Counted from the stretch's first letter, positions 23,301-33,897 are shown. The stretch is DNA of 64,000 nt from Coprinellus micaceus (GCA_951394405.1 OX596338.1:3968001-4032000); one strand, 5' to 3'. The notes: generated from the sequence alone by a model not told the origin. Program-made: numbers and translations.

Positions 23301-23388
23301 CAAGATACTTGGCCAGGTGTTCGATGTCCTTCTCAGTGAAAGGTGTGCGTCTATATGGGTTGAACCAATCGTCAGATATGAATGGCAT
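20302..23388 (-). CDS. Rap1-type Myb-domain protein, putative telomere-associated
   Basis: The first exon starts MPFISDDWFNPYRRTPFTEK and gives DIEHLAKYLGRYSNSSIGRM then GNKFYTDLVEN. A splice leads into HTWQSWRDQYKRNAATYDAK. Together these form the three-helix Myb of the Rap1 N-terminal type, with the diagnostic RxPFT...GRxGNxxY...HTWQSWRxxY pattern. After a basic linker, a further intron leads into a long low-complexity exon (22761 leftward) rich in S, P, R and acidic runs. It ends with a folded-looking C-terminus (QYIFSQLNPTDRDLQRQLAHF, then LAAHHMLLCQIVLQKL). Rap1 proteins act at telomeres or in transcription. The Rap1 call rests on the Myb domain only; no BRCT domain was seen. Confidence 0.6.
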
Positions 23389-23744
23389 GGAATCATTATA
23401 TACTTTACCCTGGAACCTGGGACATCCTCGCTAGTGTCAAGAGGTACACCAATTTGGTGTACTAGTACACCCCCAGGAACGATAGAGAGATGGTCGTGGT
23501 CGATGGTCAACTTGAACCCGGAGCGTGACCGCGACGACGCGATCCGTGTCACACGCTTTTCACGTGGTAAGTTATGTCAGCAGCGGGGCCTGAAAATTAA
23601 GCGCCCGCTTGTTTGTGACTCGTCATCCAACAGTTTCGTTCTGACTTCCATCTCACCACCCTCAGTCCTCCTCAATTCAGCCTTTTAACTACATGTTAAG
23701 TTATGCATCGCGAGACTGGAAACGCCGAAACTACGTCAGAAATC
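23389..23744. other. Intergenic spacer
   Basis: About 355 bases between the Rap1-like start codon and the end of the broken F-box gene. Nothing recognised. Confidence 0.5.
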
Positions 23745-24754
23745 CTACCCTCGGACGCCAAGATGTGCTAAATCGTGTGGGATGTATGGAGAACCAAACG
23801 TTGAAGTGGTCAGCTGGCGAAGGACGATCTCCAGCGGCGGGGCGTCTCTTGTTCGCTTCTTGATGCTCGGAAGGAGATGGCACAGCGCTTCCTGGTGTCT
23901 TCCAGTTATTTCCAAACTTTCGAGGTCCCTGTGACTAAATTTCGCAGCAGACAGTAACACCGCGGGAAAAACGTCGACCCTCGATGCTTCGAAAAGCTCG
24001 AGCCGGCGATGCTGAGACGTTTGACTTTACCCACCTCCGCCTGTGCTTGATGCTCGCCCTGGGGGTGCCAGAGATAGTCCAGCTCTCCCAGGACCAATCT
24101 CTCCAAGAGAGGCGAGGCGTGTATGACCGTTTCCAACACTCTGCAATCGAACGGCCCCGGGAACGAGTGGAGTTCTAACTCGGTAAGCCTCCAAATTATA
24201 TCCCCCAGGCAATCTGTGCACTTATTGACCAGGGCGATAGATGATAGCTTCGGCGCGTGTGCTGGAAGGAGAGGTATATAGGAGTGTTGGTGTGCCCACC
24301 ACCGCAACGACATGGAAGGAGCCTGCTGACGGGCGTGCACTTGGACCCGCAGCGAGGCGAGGTGGGGAAGGTCGTGGCCCTTCAGTGGTGACATTAACTG
24401 ATCCAACTCTCCATCACTCCAGGCCACGAAATCCATGGAGCGGATTCGGCGCAGGTCGTACTGGTAATCTGGGTGGGAGAGCTGCCCTTGCACGAAATCT
24501 GCGATCACCCCTTCGGATTTGCTGGTACACACGATGGCGAGGTCTAGCAGCATCGGACGGGATCGCTCCAGATAAGCGTAGAGGCTCTGCGATGTTTCGT
24601 GGATTCGCAGTTGTGTCCACAGTGACGGATCGGCAAGCGCAATAGATCGCCATTGGCGGCAGACGTGCGAGAGGATAAGAGGCTGATGGTGGGCTTCGCC
24701 GCTTATGCACGCTTTGAAGATGGCGAAGAGTATCTCGGGCGGGAGGTCGCGCAT
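23745..24754 (-). pseudogene. F-box protein with internal frameshift
   Basis: From the ATG at 24754 the protein begins MRDLPPEILFAIFKACISGE, then LSHVCRQWRSIALADPSLWT: an F-box closely matching the paralogue at 15102-17282. The alignment by eye runs on to CYCLLRNLVTG, where the frame ends after KVWK. The homologous continuation (DLESLEITGRHQEALCHLLP, then RDAPPLEIVL) is in another frame and overlaps it at about 23900-23960. It matches NLEYLEVSGRSGGQALSHLV of the paralogue. There is no room for an intron, so a one- or two-base indel is the simplest reading. The acidic tail of the paralogue is absent; the shifted frame stops at 23745. An assembly error is possible. Confidence 0.65.
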
Positions 24755-25797
24755 CGTTGGGCAGAGTGAAAGTAGATCGCAGTAGGGGCTTGGTGCAAAG
24801 GATGGGAGGCAGGCGGACCTTCGACGGGGGGCAAAGCAGCTCGAAAGTGACATACGTACCAGGTTAGAATCAGCCGTATATGTAGCGCGATCGTACCCGT
24901 GCACTGAACTCCGCTATCTTCTTCAGGTAAGCTTACACTTAGACTCATTCATTTCAGCCTCCAAATTCTAACTGGACTTTCCAAGTGGCGAGAATGGGGG
25001 TTTCATTGATCCTGGGGAACGCCACAGTTCGTTACCTGTCGATCCCCAGAGTCCAACGGCCAAACGATCGCGCTCTTGAAGCGGTCAAAAACGGGCGCCA
25101 AAACGTCAAAGACCTTGGTACCGCCAAGGTAGGCCAAGCACACCTCTCCCCATCATCGGTCGTTGTTTTAACGAACCTGCTCATGACCCAGGTGACATCA
25201 AGCAGAGATATCACGGCCCCTGGTGCATCTCTCCGACACTAAGCCTCGGGATCGCTCTGACTGCTCCCCAGAAGCCCTACAATAGCCTACAATCAACAAC
25301 ACATCCATCTGATATCTGGGTGTTCAATGATTGAGAGCGAGTTGGATCACTGTCGACAAAGAATAGACCATGCGCCTCTGCTTTCCTCCTCATCTCGAAT
25401 ACTTGGGAAGGACTTGGTCCTGGACTTTTGCTCACCTCGTGCAGATGGCCGACGGATGAATATCACAGCGTACGGTGCCGATAGAGGGTGCCGCCCGACG
25501 TTTTCCCAACCCCACCTTGCCTTGCTTTCGCCGAAAGGAAGCCTATAAATTGACTGGTCGTTCAACCTGTGTTCCCCAGTGCCTGGTGCATCTTACATAC
25601 CTCTCGACGGTGAGAACCAACCGCCATCGTCTCCCCGCACTCCTGACGACTTTTACAGACTTGGGCTGGCCCTACCCTCGTTCGCTAAACAATTGCCACA
25701 CTTCATCGAAGCTAATCCCTTTAAATCGTGAGCACCTGTTTCCCACTTCCTGTTGCGCGTCATCTTATTCATGCTCTCCACCGTAGTCCTAGTCATC
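24755..25797. other. Intergenic, R4 promoter at right end
   Basis: About 1 kb with short open frames only. The right end holds a TATAAAT box for R4. Confidence 0.5.
25544..25550 (+). promoter_or_regulatory. TATA box candidate of R4
   Basis: TATAAAT about 250 bases before the R4 start codon, in a pyrimidine-rich promoter-like stretch. Confidence 0.4.
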
Positions 25798-26745
25798 ATG
25801 CGTTTCTCGACTACCATCGTTTTGGGTGCCCTTGCCATGACCAGCAGTATCCTTGCTTTGCCCATGGTACGCCCTCGCGCTCTCTCTCTCTCTTTCGAAT
25901 GAAAGGAGACTGACCAATGGTCACAGAATGTTGCTTCCGATGACGTTAGCCTTGTGGAACGTAGCTTCGCCGACCTCGACGGAGACGTGTTGGAGGTGCG
26001 CGAGAACCCCCGCCTTATCGAAACCAAGACGTACAAGAACGGCAGGAAGACCATAGTCAAGAAGACCTACGCGAGGGTGGTGCGCGTGCAAGCTAAACCC
26101 CCGATCAAGAAGGCGGTGAAGACCAAGGTCCAGAAGAAGAAGTCTACTTCCAATTCCAAGACCCAGAAAAAGTCTACTTCCAATTCCAAGGCCCAGAGGA
26201 AGCCTACGAGCAGCCCCAAGGACGCGATGAAGGTGACGACGAGCAACGCTAAGGGTGCTAAGGTTACGACGACGACCACTGGAAGCTCTAAGCCTACCGG
26301 CTCATCGAAGGTTAAGGCCAAAGTTTCCCCTTCGCCGACACCTTCGAAAGGCGCCAAGGTATCTTCCACCACCACCACCACCCACGCTCTCAAGCCCACT
26401 GGCTCCGCCCACAAGAACAAGGCTGCTGCTTCAGCGACAACCACACCTCCCCCCCAAGCCACTGCACCCTCTACCACCACCACCTCCTCGATAGCCTCTA
26501 CCTCATCCCCCGCAGTTGCACAGCAGACGCCTTCCGGTGATGACTGGAACCACAGGCATGGGAACAGGTACTTCGACCGCCCATCGCGGTATGACCGCTA
26601 CCATGAGGGACGCCGTATCGGGACGACCGCTACTACGGGAGGCCCGCTCACCGTAACGGCTATTAGACGCCCGTACAGCATGGAGTGGCCGATCCTCGTT
26701 TTACTACGCTGTGTGTCGGTAAATAGTAATCGATGTTTGTTTTAG
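25798..26745 (+). CDS. R4: secreted Lys/Thr/Ser-rich protein
   Basis: Exon 1 (25798-25866) encodes a signal peptide (MRFSTTIVLGALAMTSSILA); a 60-base intron leads to exon 2 from 25927. The mature protein starts with a short acidic part (SLVERSFADLDGDVLEVREN). It then becomes very basic: KKAVKTKVQKKKSTSNSKTQ repeats, then threonine/serine/proline tracts likely to be O-glycosylated. Near the end an aromatic-arginine segment (NRYFDRPSRYDRYHEGRR) runs into unconvincing sequence. In another frame the pattern continues as PYRDDRYYGRPAHRNGY and stops at 26666, which suggests a one-base deletion near 26611. The layout, signal then acidic then basic repeats then tyrosine-rich end, mirrors R1. A cell-wall or matrix protein is plausible. 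Confidence 0.65.
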
Positions 26746-27333
26746 ATGCTAGCGTTGGTCCCCCGGTTGTGCTGCCAGTTGTGCAGGTTTGAAGACCATA
26801 TTTGGCTCTGATAGATAAAGATCTCAGCGCCCATCCCAGCGGAGTTCGCTCAGATTAGCGCGCGGCTAAGTTCGCCCGTCATAACCGCTATTCTCCTATT
26901 CGTATTGCCCTCCAGACCAACTCGGAGTTCTTGGGCTTTGAGGCTGCATTCGTTCATAACCGTTCCGTCCAGGACGTACATGACCGACTTTGAGTCCTCA
27001 CCTAATGTGTGTGGAATCCCGTCGATGCGACGTTGAAGGGATGGAGAACTGGCATCCAGGCAGTGACACCTTGTGAATTGAAAACTGGGTCGACAAGCGC
27101 CTTGAGAATCGAACGTCGGTTAGAGAAACTGAGTCAGAACGGAGCCATGTCCCTGTATGTCGCACGTACTTTACATGCACTGTGATTGCATCCTCACGCC
27201 TGTGGATCAAGGGGATGAAACGCGCTCCTTACATAGATTTCTTTTCCAGCAAAAATTGATATTCTGCAACAGCTACCGCTCTCCATAGGTGCTACACTAG
27301 CGGGGGCCTTCGGGTGGTGGGGGCGGGCGTTGA
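26746..27333. other. Convergent intergenic spacer
   Basis: About 590 bases between the 3' ends of R4 and R5. Nothing recognised. Confidence 0.5.
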
Positions 27334-27900
27334 TCAATCCAACTCATCGACCTCATACTCTCGCTCGAAGAGGTCGTCCTCAAAGTCAAGTTCACGCTCG
27401 ACAAGTTCATCTTCGAATTCCCGCTCGAAAAGGTCATCCTCGAAATCAAAGTCACGCTCGACAATATCCTCATCCCTGCCAAAGAACCTACAGCACCGTC
27501 AGGATGGCGATTTCGATCAGTAAAATGGGGGAGACTTACTCCTCGAGGTCTTCGAGCTCACGGGCGTCGAGCTCGTCCATGTCAAGGTCGCGACGGAAGA
27601 GCAAGCTCTTGCCGACTTTGAAGGCGCCCTTAATGAACCTTTTGAAGCTGAACTTTCGGGCAACGAGGTCGAACTCGTCGTCGCTGATTTCACGTCCTGC
27701 GAGGCCTTCGATGAAACCTCTTTCGAGGAGGGCCTCGTTGTCGAGCCCTGCGAGGTCACGGCTGAGGACAGGTTAGATTTTCTCAATCCAATAACGTGCC
27801 ATAGACGAACGCACCTTTCAACATCAACCTCAGGAACCGAGGCGGCGAGGGCGGACACAGCGAGAACGGAAGCGACGAAGAGGGGAGTAGCGAATTTCAT
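27334..27900 (-). CDS. R5: secreted acidic precursor with one cationic peptide (153 aa)
   Basis: Three exons (27900-27815, 27761-27540, 27487-27334) sum to 154 codons with stop. Exon 1 is a signal peptide (MKFATPLFVASVLAVSALAA). The rest is acidic and arginine-punctuated: RDLAGLDNEALLERGFIEGL, then AGREISDDEFDLVAR, and in exon 3 VERDFDFEDDLFERE and VERELDFEDDLFERE. In the middle, between VAR and RRD, sits a cationic segment of about 19 residues, KFSFKRFIKGAFKVGKSLLF. It has about six basic residues spaced for an amphipathic helix and no acidic ones. A cationic core between acidic pro-segments and ending in RR is the usual layout of a host-defence peptide precursor. Activity is inferred only. 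TATATAAGG lies about 130 bases upstream. Confidence 0.75.
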
Positions 27901-29565
27901 AATGAATGATGTGGTTTTAGAGGATTAGAGTATGAGGGAGTCTGCGATCGACACAACTTGAGTGGTTTGCTTGGATAAAAGTGGGGTTTCGAGACCAGCT
28001 CTACGGTTTCGGAAACGTAAGGTCAGGTCCCCTTATATATGGGAGTAGGATCGGGCTGTGAATCGAATGGCCTATCCGGTTGTAAAAAATCCGAGCAGCA
28101 TGCGACCCCAAATCTCCCAAGGTGGGCCATGTGAGTGCTGTCATTGGACGTCGTCACTTGGAACCGTGAGGTTCGGTGTTTCCAGATCGGAGAACTTGCC
28201 CTCTCCCATCTGGTACCTGGTAGCGTTGAGTTCTCATTCAAGAGGCAACAATGGGAGGTGTAAGTCGACGAGTGAGCGAGGATCCGGGCGTCCAGGACTC
28301 CCTGTGGATTGGCAAAGTGTGTCATCGAGGATCTGCCCTTGATTGGCATTCACCCCGAAGTGGATGTTGGCAATGAAGTCTTTGTGAACATTCCATGATG
28401 GCGTCAGATAGATGTCCTGCACGCACGTCTGGCCATCACACGGCATGACCCAATACGTTACCGTTGTTGCCCGTTGTCGCTAGCACCGGACCTGATGAAT
28501 TGCGTGGTCGGCTAGATTCGCCTCCCCGTTCCCTGATTCTGTGATAACCATCACAATCGCACCTCACATTCTCCAGCCTCCACCACCCTCCAGGTATGGT
28601 TGCCAACATCAGCGCTGGAGGCAGTGGTAAAATGTTCGAAAACCGGACCAACGAACCCCCGCAATCATGCATCGTTGTTAGAAGAAGTTCTACAGGACAT
28701 CAAGAAGGAGGTGTCGCAATGAGTTTATCGGTTAGAAGGTCGGTTATTCTGCATCCCAAGTGCGACCAGGGTCCACTTGGCGAACATTGTATGGTACATA
28801 TCGGAAGGACCACCCACGCTCCCTTATCTGAGTGTGGCACTGTGGCCCTGTGTCAGCCGTGTCGGGTGTCAGATTCCAAAGGTCAGAAATATCAAAGAGC
28901 AGGCTGGAACTGGCATATGGTTTTCCAGAACAATTGGGGTCCTGGCCGCTGTGCATTCGATGCTCCTCGCACCCGACGTCGTCTTCGGGGTAATTATAGT
29001 CATCCATTGGATCTCCCCTCGTCCCTCCCCTCCGCCCAAGATGACGCCGTGACGGCAAAGATTCGGGTAGCATGGTCTACCCTAGATGGGAAGAGTGTCC
29101 AGATAAGATTAAAGATTGCGACAGGCGTTTCAACCCCAGCGCCCAGACTCGGATCCGAAGGGCTTGGTCCGACTGTACTGGGCTTCTATACATGGCACTC
29201 ATATCAGCGCCCTAGTCCCCAGTAAGTCTGCGTTCTCTTTTCTGTGCAGATTGAGCGGTTGCGAGAAGACCGCAGGCTCGCAACGTCGGGCGCTCTGATT
29301 GCCGCCCCGGGATATGCCGAGCAGGGGTTAGGGCAAATAAGCGCCCAGTCGCAAGACTCCATCCAAACCCAACTTTTCATCATGAACACGCTATGACAAA
29401 TATCGCACCGTGTATTGACACTAAGCTTCAGGACAAGACCCCATAATCAGTCCAGCTCATCCCATTCTCCATATGAGCCAACACCGCGGGCGCCAAGTGG
29501 AATCTCGTCGCTGGACAACGAAGCATCAGCATCCAGAAAGAGTGAGACAAGAAGAATTCCAGCCC
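27901..29565. other. Intergenic, no gene recognised
   Basis: About 1.7 kb. One 209-codon open frame on the plus strand (28596-29225) lacks protein-like composition and an intron pattern, so I do not call it. The R5 TATA box is at the left end. Confidence 0.45.
28031..28040 (-). promoter_or_regulatory. TATA box of R5
   Basis: ATATATAAGG on the minus strand about 130 bases before the R5 start codon, like those of R2 and R3. Confidence 0.6.
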
Positions 29566-30507
29566 TCACCGCGAATAAATGCCATCTACGAGGCTCATAA
29601 AGAAGGGCGACCTTTCAACAATATCCATCAACTCGGGGCGATCCCGAGAGGTGAGTTCGATGGCTGCGACCAACTCTCTCGCAGAGAGATCGGAAATAGT
29701 TTCATACTCTCTGTAAGGGCATGATCAGATGTTCGTCGTAATCTCGAACGTGCTATTAATGAGCACCTTGTGTCAAGAAGGTCGAAGATTGTGTCTCTCG
29801 ATATGAGCTCAGCGACTTCAGAATTGTCCCTGGCGGCGAGTCTAACCTCTTCAGCAAGTTCGCGTACAGAGAGCTCCTCGAGCTCGCCGGCGTCCCTGAG
29901 AGACTTTGGGTCAATCGCAGGAACAGAGAATCAGGTTCTAATACGCACCGGCGGAGAATGCTTCCAACCACTGGAATCTTTTTCAGCAGGTCGAACAGTC
30001 CGGGTTCTCGCGAGGCGAGTTCAGTCATGTCGCCCTCATCGCGGCGAAACATGCTTCCTACGATCGGAATCTTCCTGATAACATCAAATAGTCCAGGGTC
30101 GCGTGCAGCAATGGCAGCGAGGTCAATGTCCTCTCGGCGGAATATCCCCCCGACTACGGGGATTTTCTTCAAGACATCGAAGAGTCCGGGCTCACGTGCG
30201 ATGAGAGATGCGAGTTCGGGGTCTTCTCGAGCAGCGAACTCGATATCCTCTAGAAACTCACGGGCCGAGATCTCGGAGATCTCCCTGAGCCAACAACGAG
30301 TAAGTCGTGTGCGACCCTGGAGAATGGCGGAAATACTGACCTGCCAAAGAGGCTGCCCACGATGGGAACCTTCTTGAGGATACCGAAGAGTCCAGGCTCC
30401 CTCTGGATGAGCTCATCAAGCTCGGAATTGGTGTCCTGAGCTTTGCAATAACCTGCGTATGCGAGCGCAGAGACCAAGATAGCAAGGGAGGTGTTGATTC
30501 TGACCAT
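29566..30507 (-). CDS. R6: secreted precursor with four amphipathic peptide repeats (258 aa)
   Basis: Four exons (30507-30341, 30284-29949, 29895-29767, 29710-29566) sum to 259 codons with stop. The signal peptide (MVRINTSLAILVSALAYAGY) is followed by four copies of a module: an acidic lead ending [AQS]R[DE], then PGLF[DG][VIL][LI][KR]K, then [IV]P[IV]VG[SG], then two or three residues and RR (GR in copy 1). Copy 1 is in exon 1, copies 2-4 in exon 2. Later exons hold acidic modules (LSVRELAEEVRLAARDN) and a degenerate copy (RDTIFDLLDT), ending GIYSR. Each core is short, cationic and amphipathic, with a central proline. The GLFD-[VI]-[IL]-K-K start is shared with aurein/citropin frog peptides, presumably by convergence. 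Kex2-type release at RR is inferred. A membrane-active or signalling peptide is the leading idea. Confidence 0.8.
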
Positions 30508-31557
30508 GTCACCGAATAAAATAGAGGGGAGTAAACCGCTTGAATGTGGGCGCTCGGGGTGTTGTTGGTGTTGTGGTTGGGAGACCTGCTCTGGAAGGAT
30601 GCTGAAAGCGAGAGCCCCTTTTATCTGTCGAACGAACCCAGCAGCATACGTTAGAGAACCCTCGAAAGGGCACTAGATTTCTCCGAACTCCAAGTATAGT
30701 GCTATCTTGGGGTTTGAATCAACCTCCAGGCGCTGCAAAACACAACGACGAACGCCGGCCTATGTCCCCGGAGGCGTCGAGATTGATGTTACCTCTGTCA
30801 AAGCAGGTATGGGCGGTGTTTACTAGCTTGCGGATGCCTATAGTTCGTAAGATTTCGGAGAGGAAGAGGCTTTTCAATGGGTTGCCCAAAGTGCTAGTAC
30901 AATTCATAGATCAGGTCAGCCTCGCGACGGACGGCTTCAGGGCTGATAGATTGTATCAGCTTTAGAATGGTATAATGTATGAACTGAAGTGCGTATCGGA
31001 TGTCATGCATTAAGGGCACAGGGAGGACTAGTGTCTCCTCTGACGAGTGTGGCCCTATGGAGTCCAGGGCCAAGGCAAGGCGCCGGAGACAATATTTCTT
31101 CGTGTGTCCCAAAGTTCCCTGGCAGACCTTTTTCTGCTTGGGAGTTGCTGCTTCACGGTACGCATGTAATACTGTGCGCCTGGTCGACAGAATTACAGTT
31201 CAGGTTCAGAGATTCCGCCGACGGTCTGATTTGCGTCTGATGTAGACGCCGTCACTTCCATGTCGTTATGCTCATGCATATTGCGAGAAGCAGGCGTTGT
31301 GGAACATCACCAACGATATCAGCTTCGCTTTGTTGATAGCGTCAGTCAACGCATACCTGTGATCAGACTTAGGGCTCTCATACCGCGCTATAGAGGGTGA
31401 AAATACATGAGGGTACATTGACAACTGATGATACTGACGCGGTGCGGCGCCTGGGCGCACCTTTTGCTCGATTGAACAGCTGAGCGTCAAACTTGTACAC
31501 CTAGTGGAGACCACGGCCAGCGAGGCCTCCCTGTGTACAGCTCTTCAAAAAGCGCCC
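30508..31557. other. Intergenic, no gene recognised
   Basis: About 1 kb between R6 and R7, same orientation. Contains the R6 promoter at its left end. No convincing open frame. Confidence 0.5.
30615..30624 (-). promoter_or_regulatory. TATA-like box of R6
   Basis: GATAAAAGGGG on the minus strand about 110 bases before the R6 start codon; a weaker match than in R2, R3 and R5. Confidence 0.35.
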
Positions 31558-32518
31558 TCAATCCAGACCGTCGATATCGTTTTCCCATCCAAGCCCTCGT
31601 TCAGTCAAGTAGCTGAGGGAAAAGGGGTCAGCGCATAGCGAATCGCATGGAAGGAAGAACCTTACTCGGAGTCGCGAGCCGCGTACTCGCCATCAGGGAT
31701 CTCACTAGAGGTCAGAATGCACTACGATTAATCGGGAGCGGTTGGGGTAGCAGACGGGTGAGCTCACCTTCGACCAGTGAGTCCCTTTCCGACGCCTGTG
31801 ATGACCTGGCCGGCCCCTCTAAGGCCCTCACCGGCTTTACCTGGGACGACATTCCCAATCGCTGATAGAAGGCCGCCGATGGGACCGGTCCCAGCAGAAG
31901 CGCCCGCCATCGCACCTCCGATGCCGAGGGGCTCAGGCTCCCGCTCCAAAAGACCGGCATACTTGTCGTAGAACTCCCTCAAGTATTGGATGTCTTCCTC
32001 GTCGATATTGCGAGCTACGTATTCGTGCACATCATCTGGAATCTCACTGGGAAGTTTCACGAATAGCGCAAGATTCGTGGGCAGTCAACAACTATGATAC
32101 CATTAGATAGCCAGGTCAGGCATACCTTCGACCAGTGAGGCCCTTCCCTGCGCCTGTGATGACTTGGCCTGCCCCTCGGAGACCTTCTCCCGCTTTCCCT
32201 GGGACAACGTTCCCAATCGCTGACAGAAGACCACCGAACAAGCCTGTGCCCGCACTAGCACCAGCCATCGCGCCTCCGATGCCGAAGGGTTCTGGATTTC
32301 TCTGCAGGACATCGGAGTATTCGCCGTATTCCCTGGCCTCCTGGTCGTAGTCCTGGATCTCTCGTCTGCGGGAATAGATCGATGTGGTCAGGAAAGTCCA
32401 GTCGGATGGTCAAGGTCCTTATGCGGTTAACGTACTCGTAATGCGGATCGGAGGGCTGATGAGCTGTTGCAGAAGCAACCAGGGAGGCGACAGCGATAAA
32501 CGTGTAGATTTTGACCAT
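31558..32518 (-). CDS. R7: secreted precursor with two glycine-rich peptide repeats (231 aa)
   Basis: Five exons (32518-32436, 32365-32126, 32046-31768, 31704-31666, 31612-31558) sum to 232 codons with stop. The signal peptide (MVKIYTFIAVASLVASATA) is followed by two near-identical modules, one ending each of exons 2 and 3. Each module has an acidic tyrosine-rich lead ending QR or ER, then NPEPFGIGGAMAGASAGTG or its EPEPLGIGG variant. It continues GGLLSAIGNVVPGKAGEG, then LRGAGQVITGxGKGLTGRR. The core of about 55 residues has many GxxxG and small-residue faces, one acidic residue after the lead and several basic ones. This resembles glycine-rich membrane-inserting peptides such as class II bacteriocins, though no homology is claimed. 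The C-terminus is acidic, ending DGLD. Repeats coincide with exons, so an exon duplication is likely. Confidence 0.8.
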
Positions 32519-33350
32519 TGGGTATGTGGTACGAATGAATGGTTGAAATGAAAGCGTCTTGTAGTCTTGTGGAATAGATATGAACTGAGAACCGAACTTG
32601 AAAGTGACCTGCCTCGTCCTACTGTCAGTTCCTTCTTTTTATGGTCCTTGACGAGGCAGTGGTCCGCTCTTCGTTTGGGTACATCCATTCTACGCGCCCA
32701 AGCGGGCGTTCATCCAGAAGCCGATTTGTTTGACTCAATTGCCTATCGACAAGATGGTGGCTGCTTGGATGATATGTGTGTGTGTGTGTGTGTAGAGTTT
32801 GGCCAGCTAATCATGAAGTCACTGCCCTGGTAGTGCTTCGAAGCTCGAAAAGGAAGAGAGGAAGTATCAAAGCAAGTAAAACGGCACTCAGAGAATGATG
32901 TAGTGCCAAACTGCAACGAATGATCAGCGTCCGGATTTTCAGCCAGCTAGAATTACGTTCAATTCAGTAGCGTGCTGGTTACTCGGAGATTGGGGAGTCA
33001 GAAGGGCCCAGGGGTCCAATGTCGGTTTCAACAGACACATGCAGCCGGTAGAAAATGCAAGGTCGGTGACCCTCCTATCACAGAGTGTACCTACAAACGT
33101 GGGGCTAGTAAGGCTTCACCGAATTATGAATTGAACGATAACAGGTCGGACTTACCTTCTCTAATTTACCTTGTATGTCGGAGGCCAAGGCAGTGAAAGG
33201 AGGTTCGACATATATGGCTTAACTTCAGCATGCCCACTCAATGCTTCAAGTTATGTGGACACAATGAAGTCACTGGTATGGGCGCTGACATGTCCAAAGA
33301 TTAATTGCGAGCTGCCATACCCATTACATGTCTCGGATATCGTCGTCACG
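32519..33350. other. Intergenic with GT microsatellite
   Basis: About 830 bases between R7 and the P450 3' end. A (GT)n run of about 19 bases lies at 32775-32793. The R7 promoter region has only an AT-rich CATAAAAAG near 32635. No gene seen. Confidence 0.5.
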
Positions 33351-33897
33351 CTACCCCTCCACAAACTGATGAATGCCTTCGACTTTCTGGACCCTGGCCT
33401 TCACAAAGCCCTTGTAATAAGGCAGCAAGAATGCTCCCCATTCGAGGTCCTCCGCGCTAAATGAAGGACCAGGAAAGTCAGTGACACTGATCCAAGCCTC
33501 TAGGCGGTATGGCCAAATGCTTAAAGTCGACGTACGTAGTATCCACGAGGTCCAAATCGACCTTCCTGAAGAGATTACCGATGATGAGGTAGAGTTCCGC
33601 CCACGCGAGGCTGTGAATAGCGTCCATCAGAACGAAGGTCTACGAAGGGCTGTGAACGACGTACTTGATACCAAGGCACATCCTCGGACCCTTCGAGAAA
33701 GGGACGATGTAGTTGGCCAACTCGCTCAAGTTCTTCCCTAGGAAGCGATCGGGATTGAATGTATAGGGGTCCGGAAAGATGTCCGTGTTGCGATGAAGGA
33801 ATGTGCTGCCCATCGTAACCAGTGTCTATGGCCGGTTGTCAGTCCCTTGGGAAAGAAGAACATTCACAGTAGCTACTTACATTCTTCGGAATCAAGA

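Noticed and set aside
28596..29225. 209-codon plus-strand open frame
   Set aside because: No domain, signal or splice pattern, and composition looks random; could be reconsidered if transcribed.
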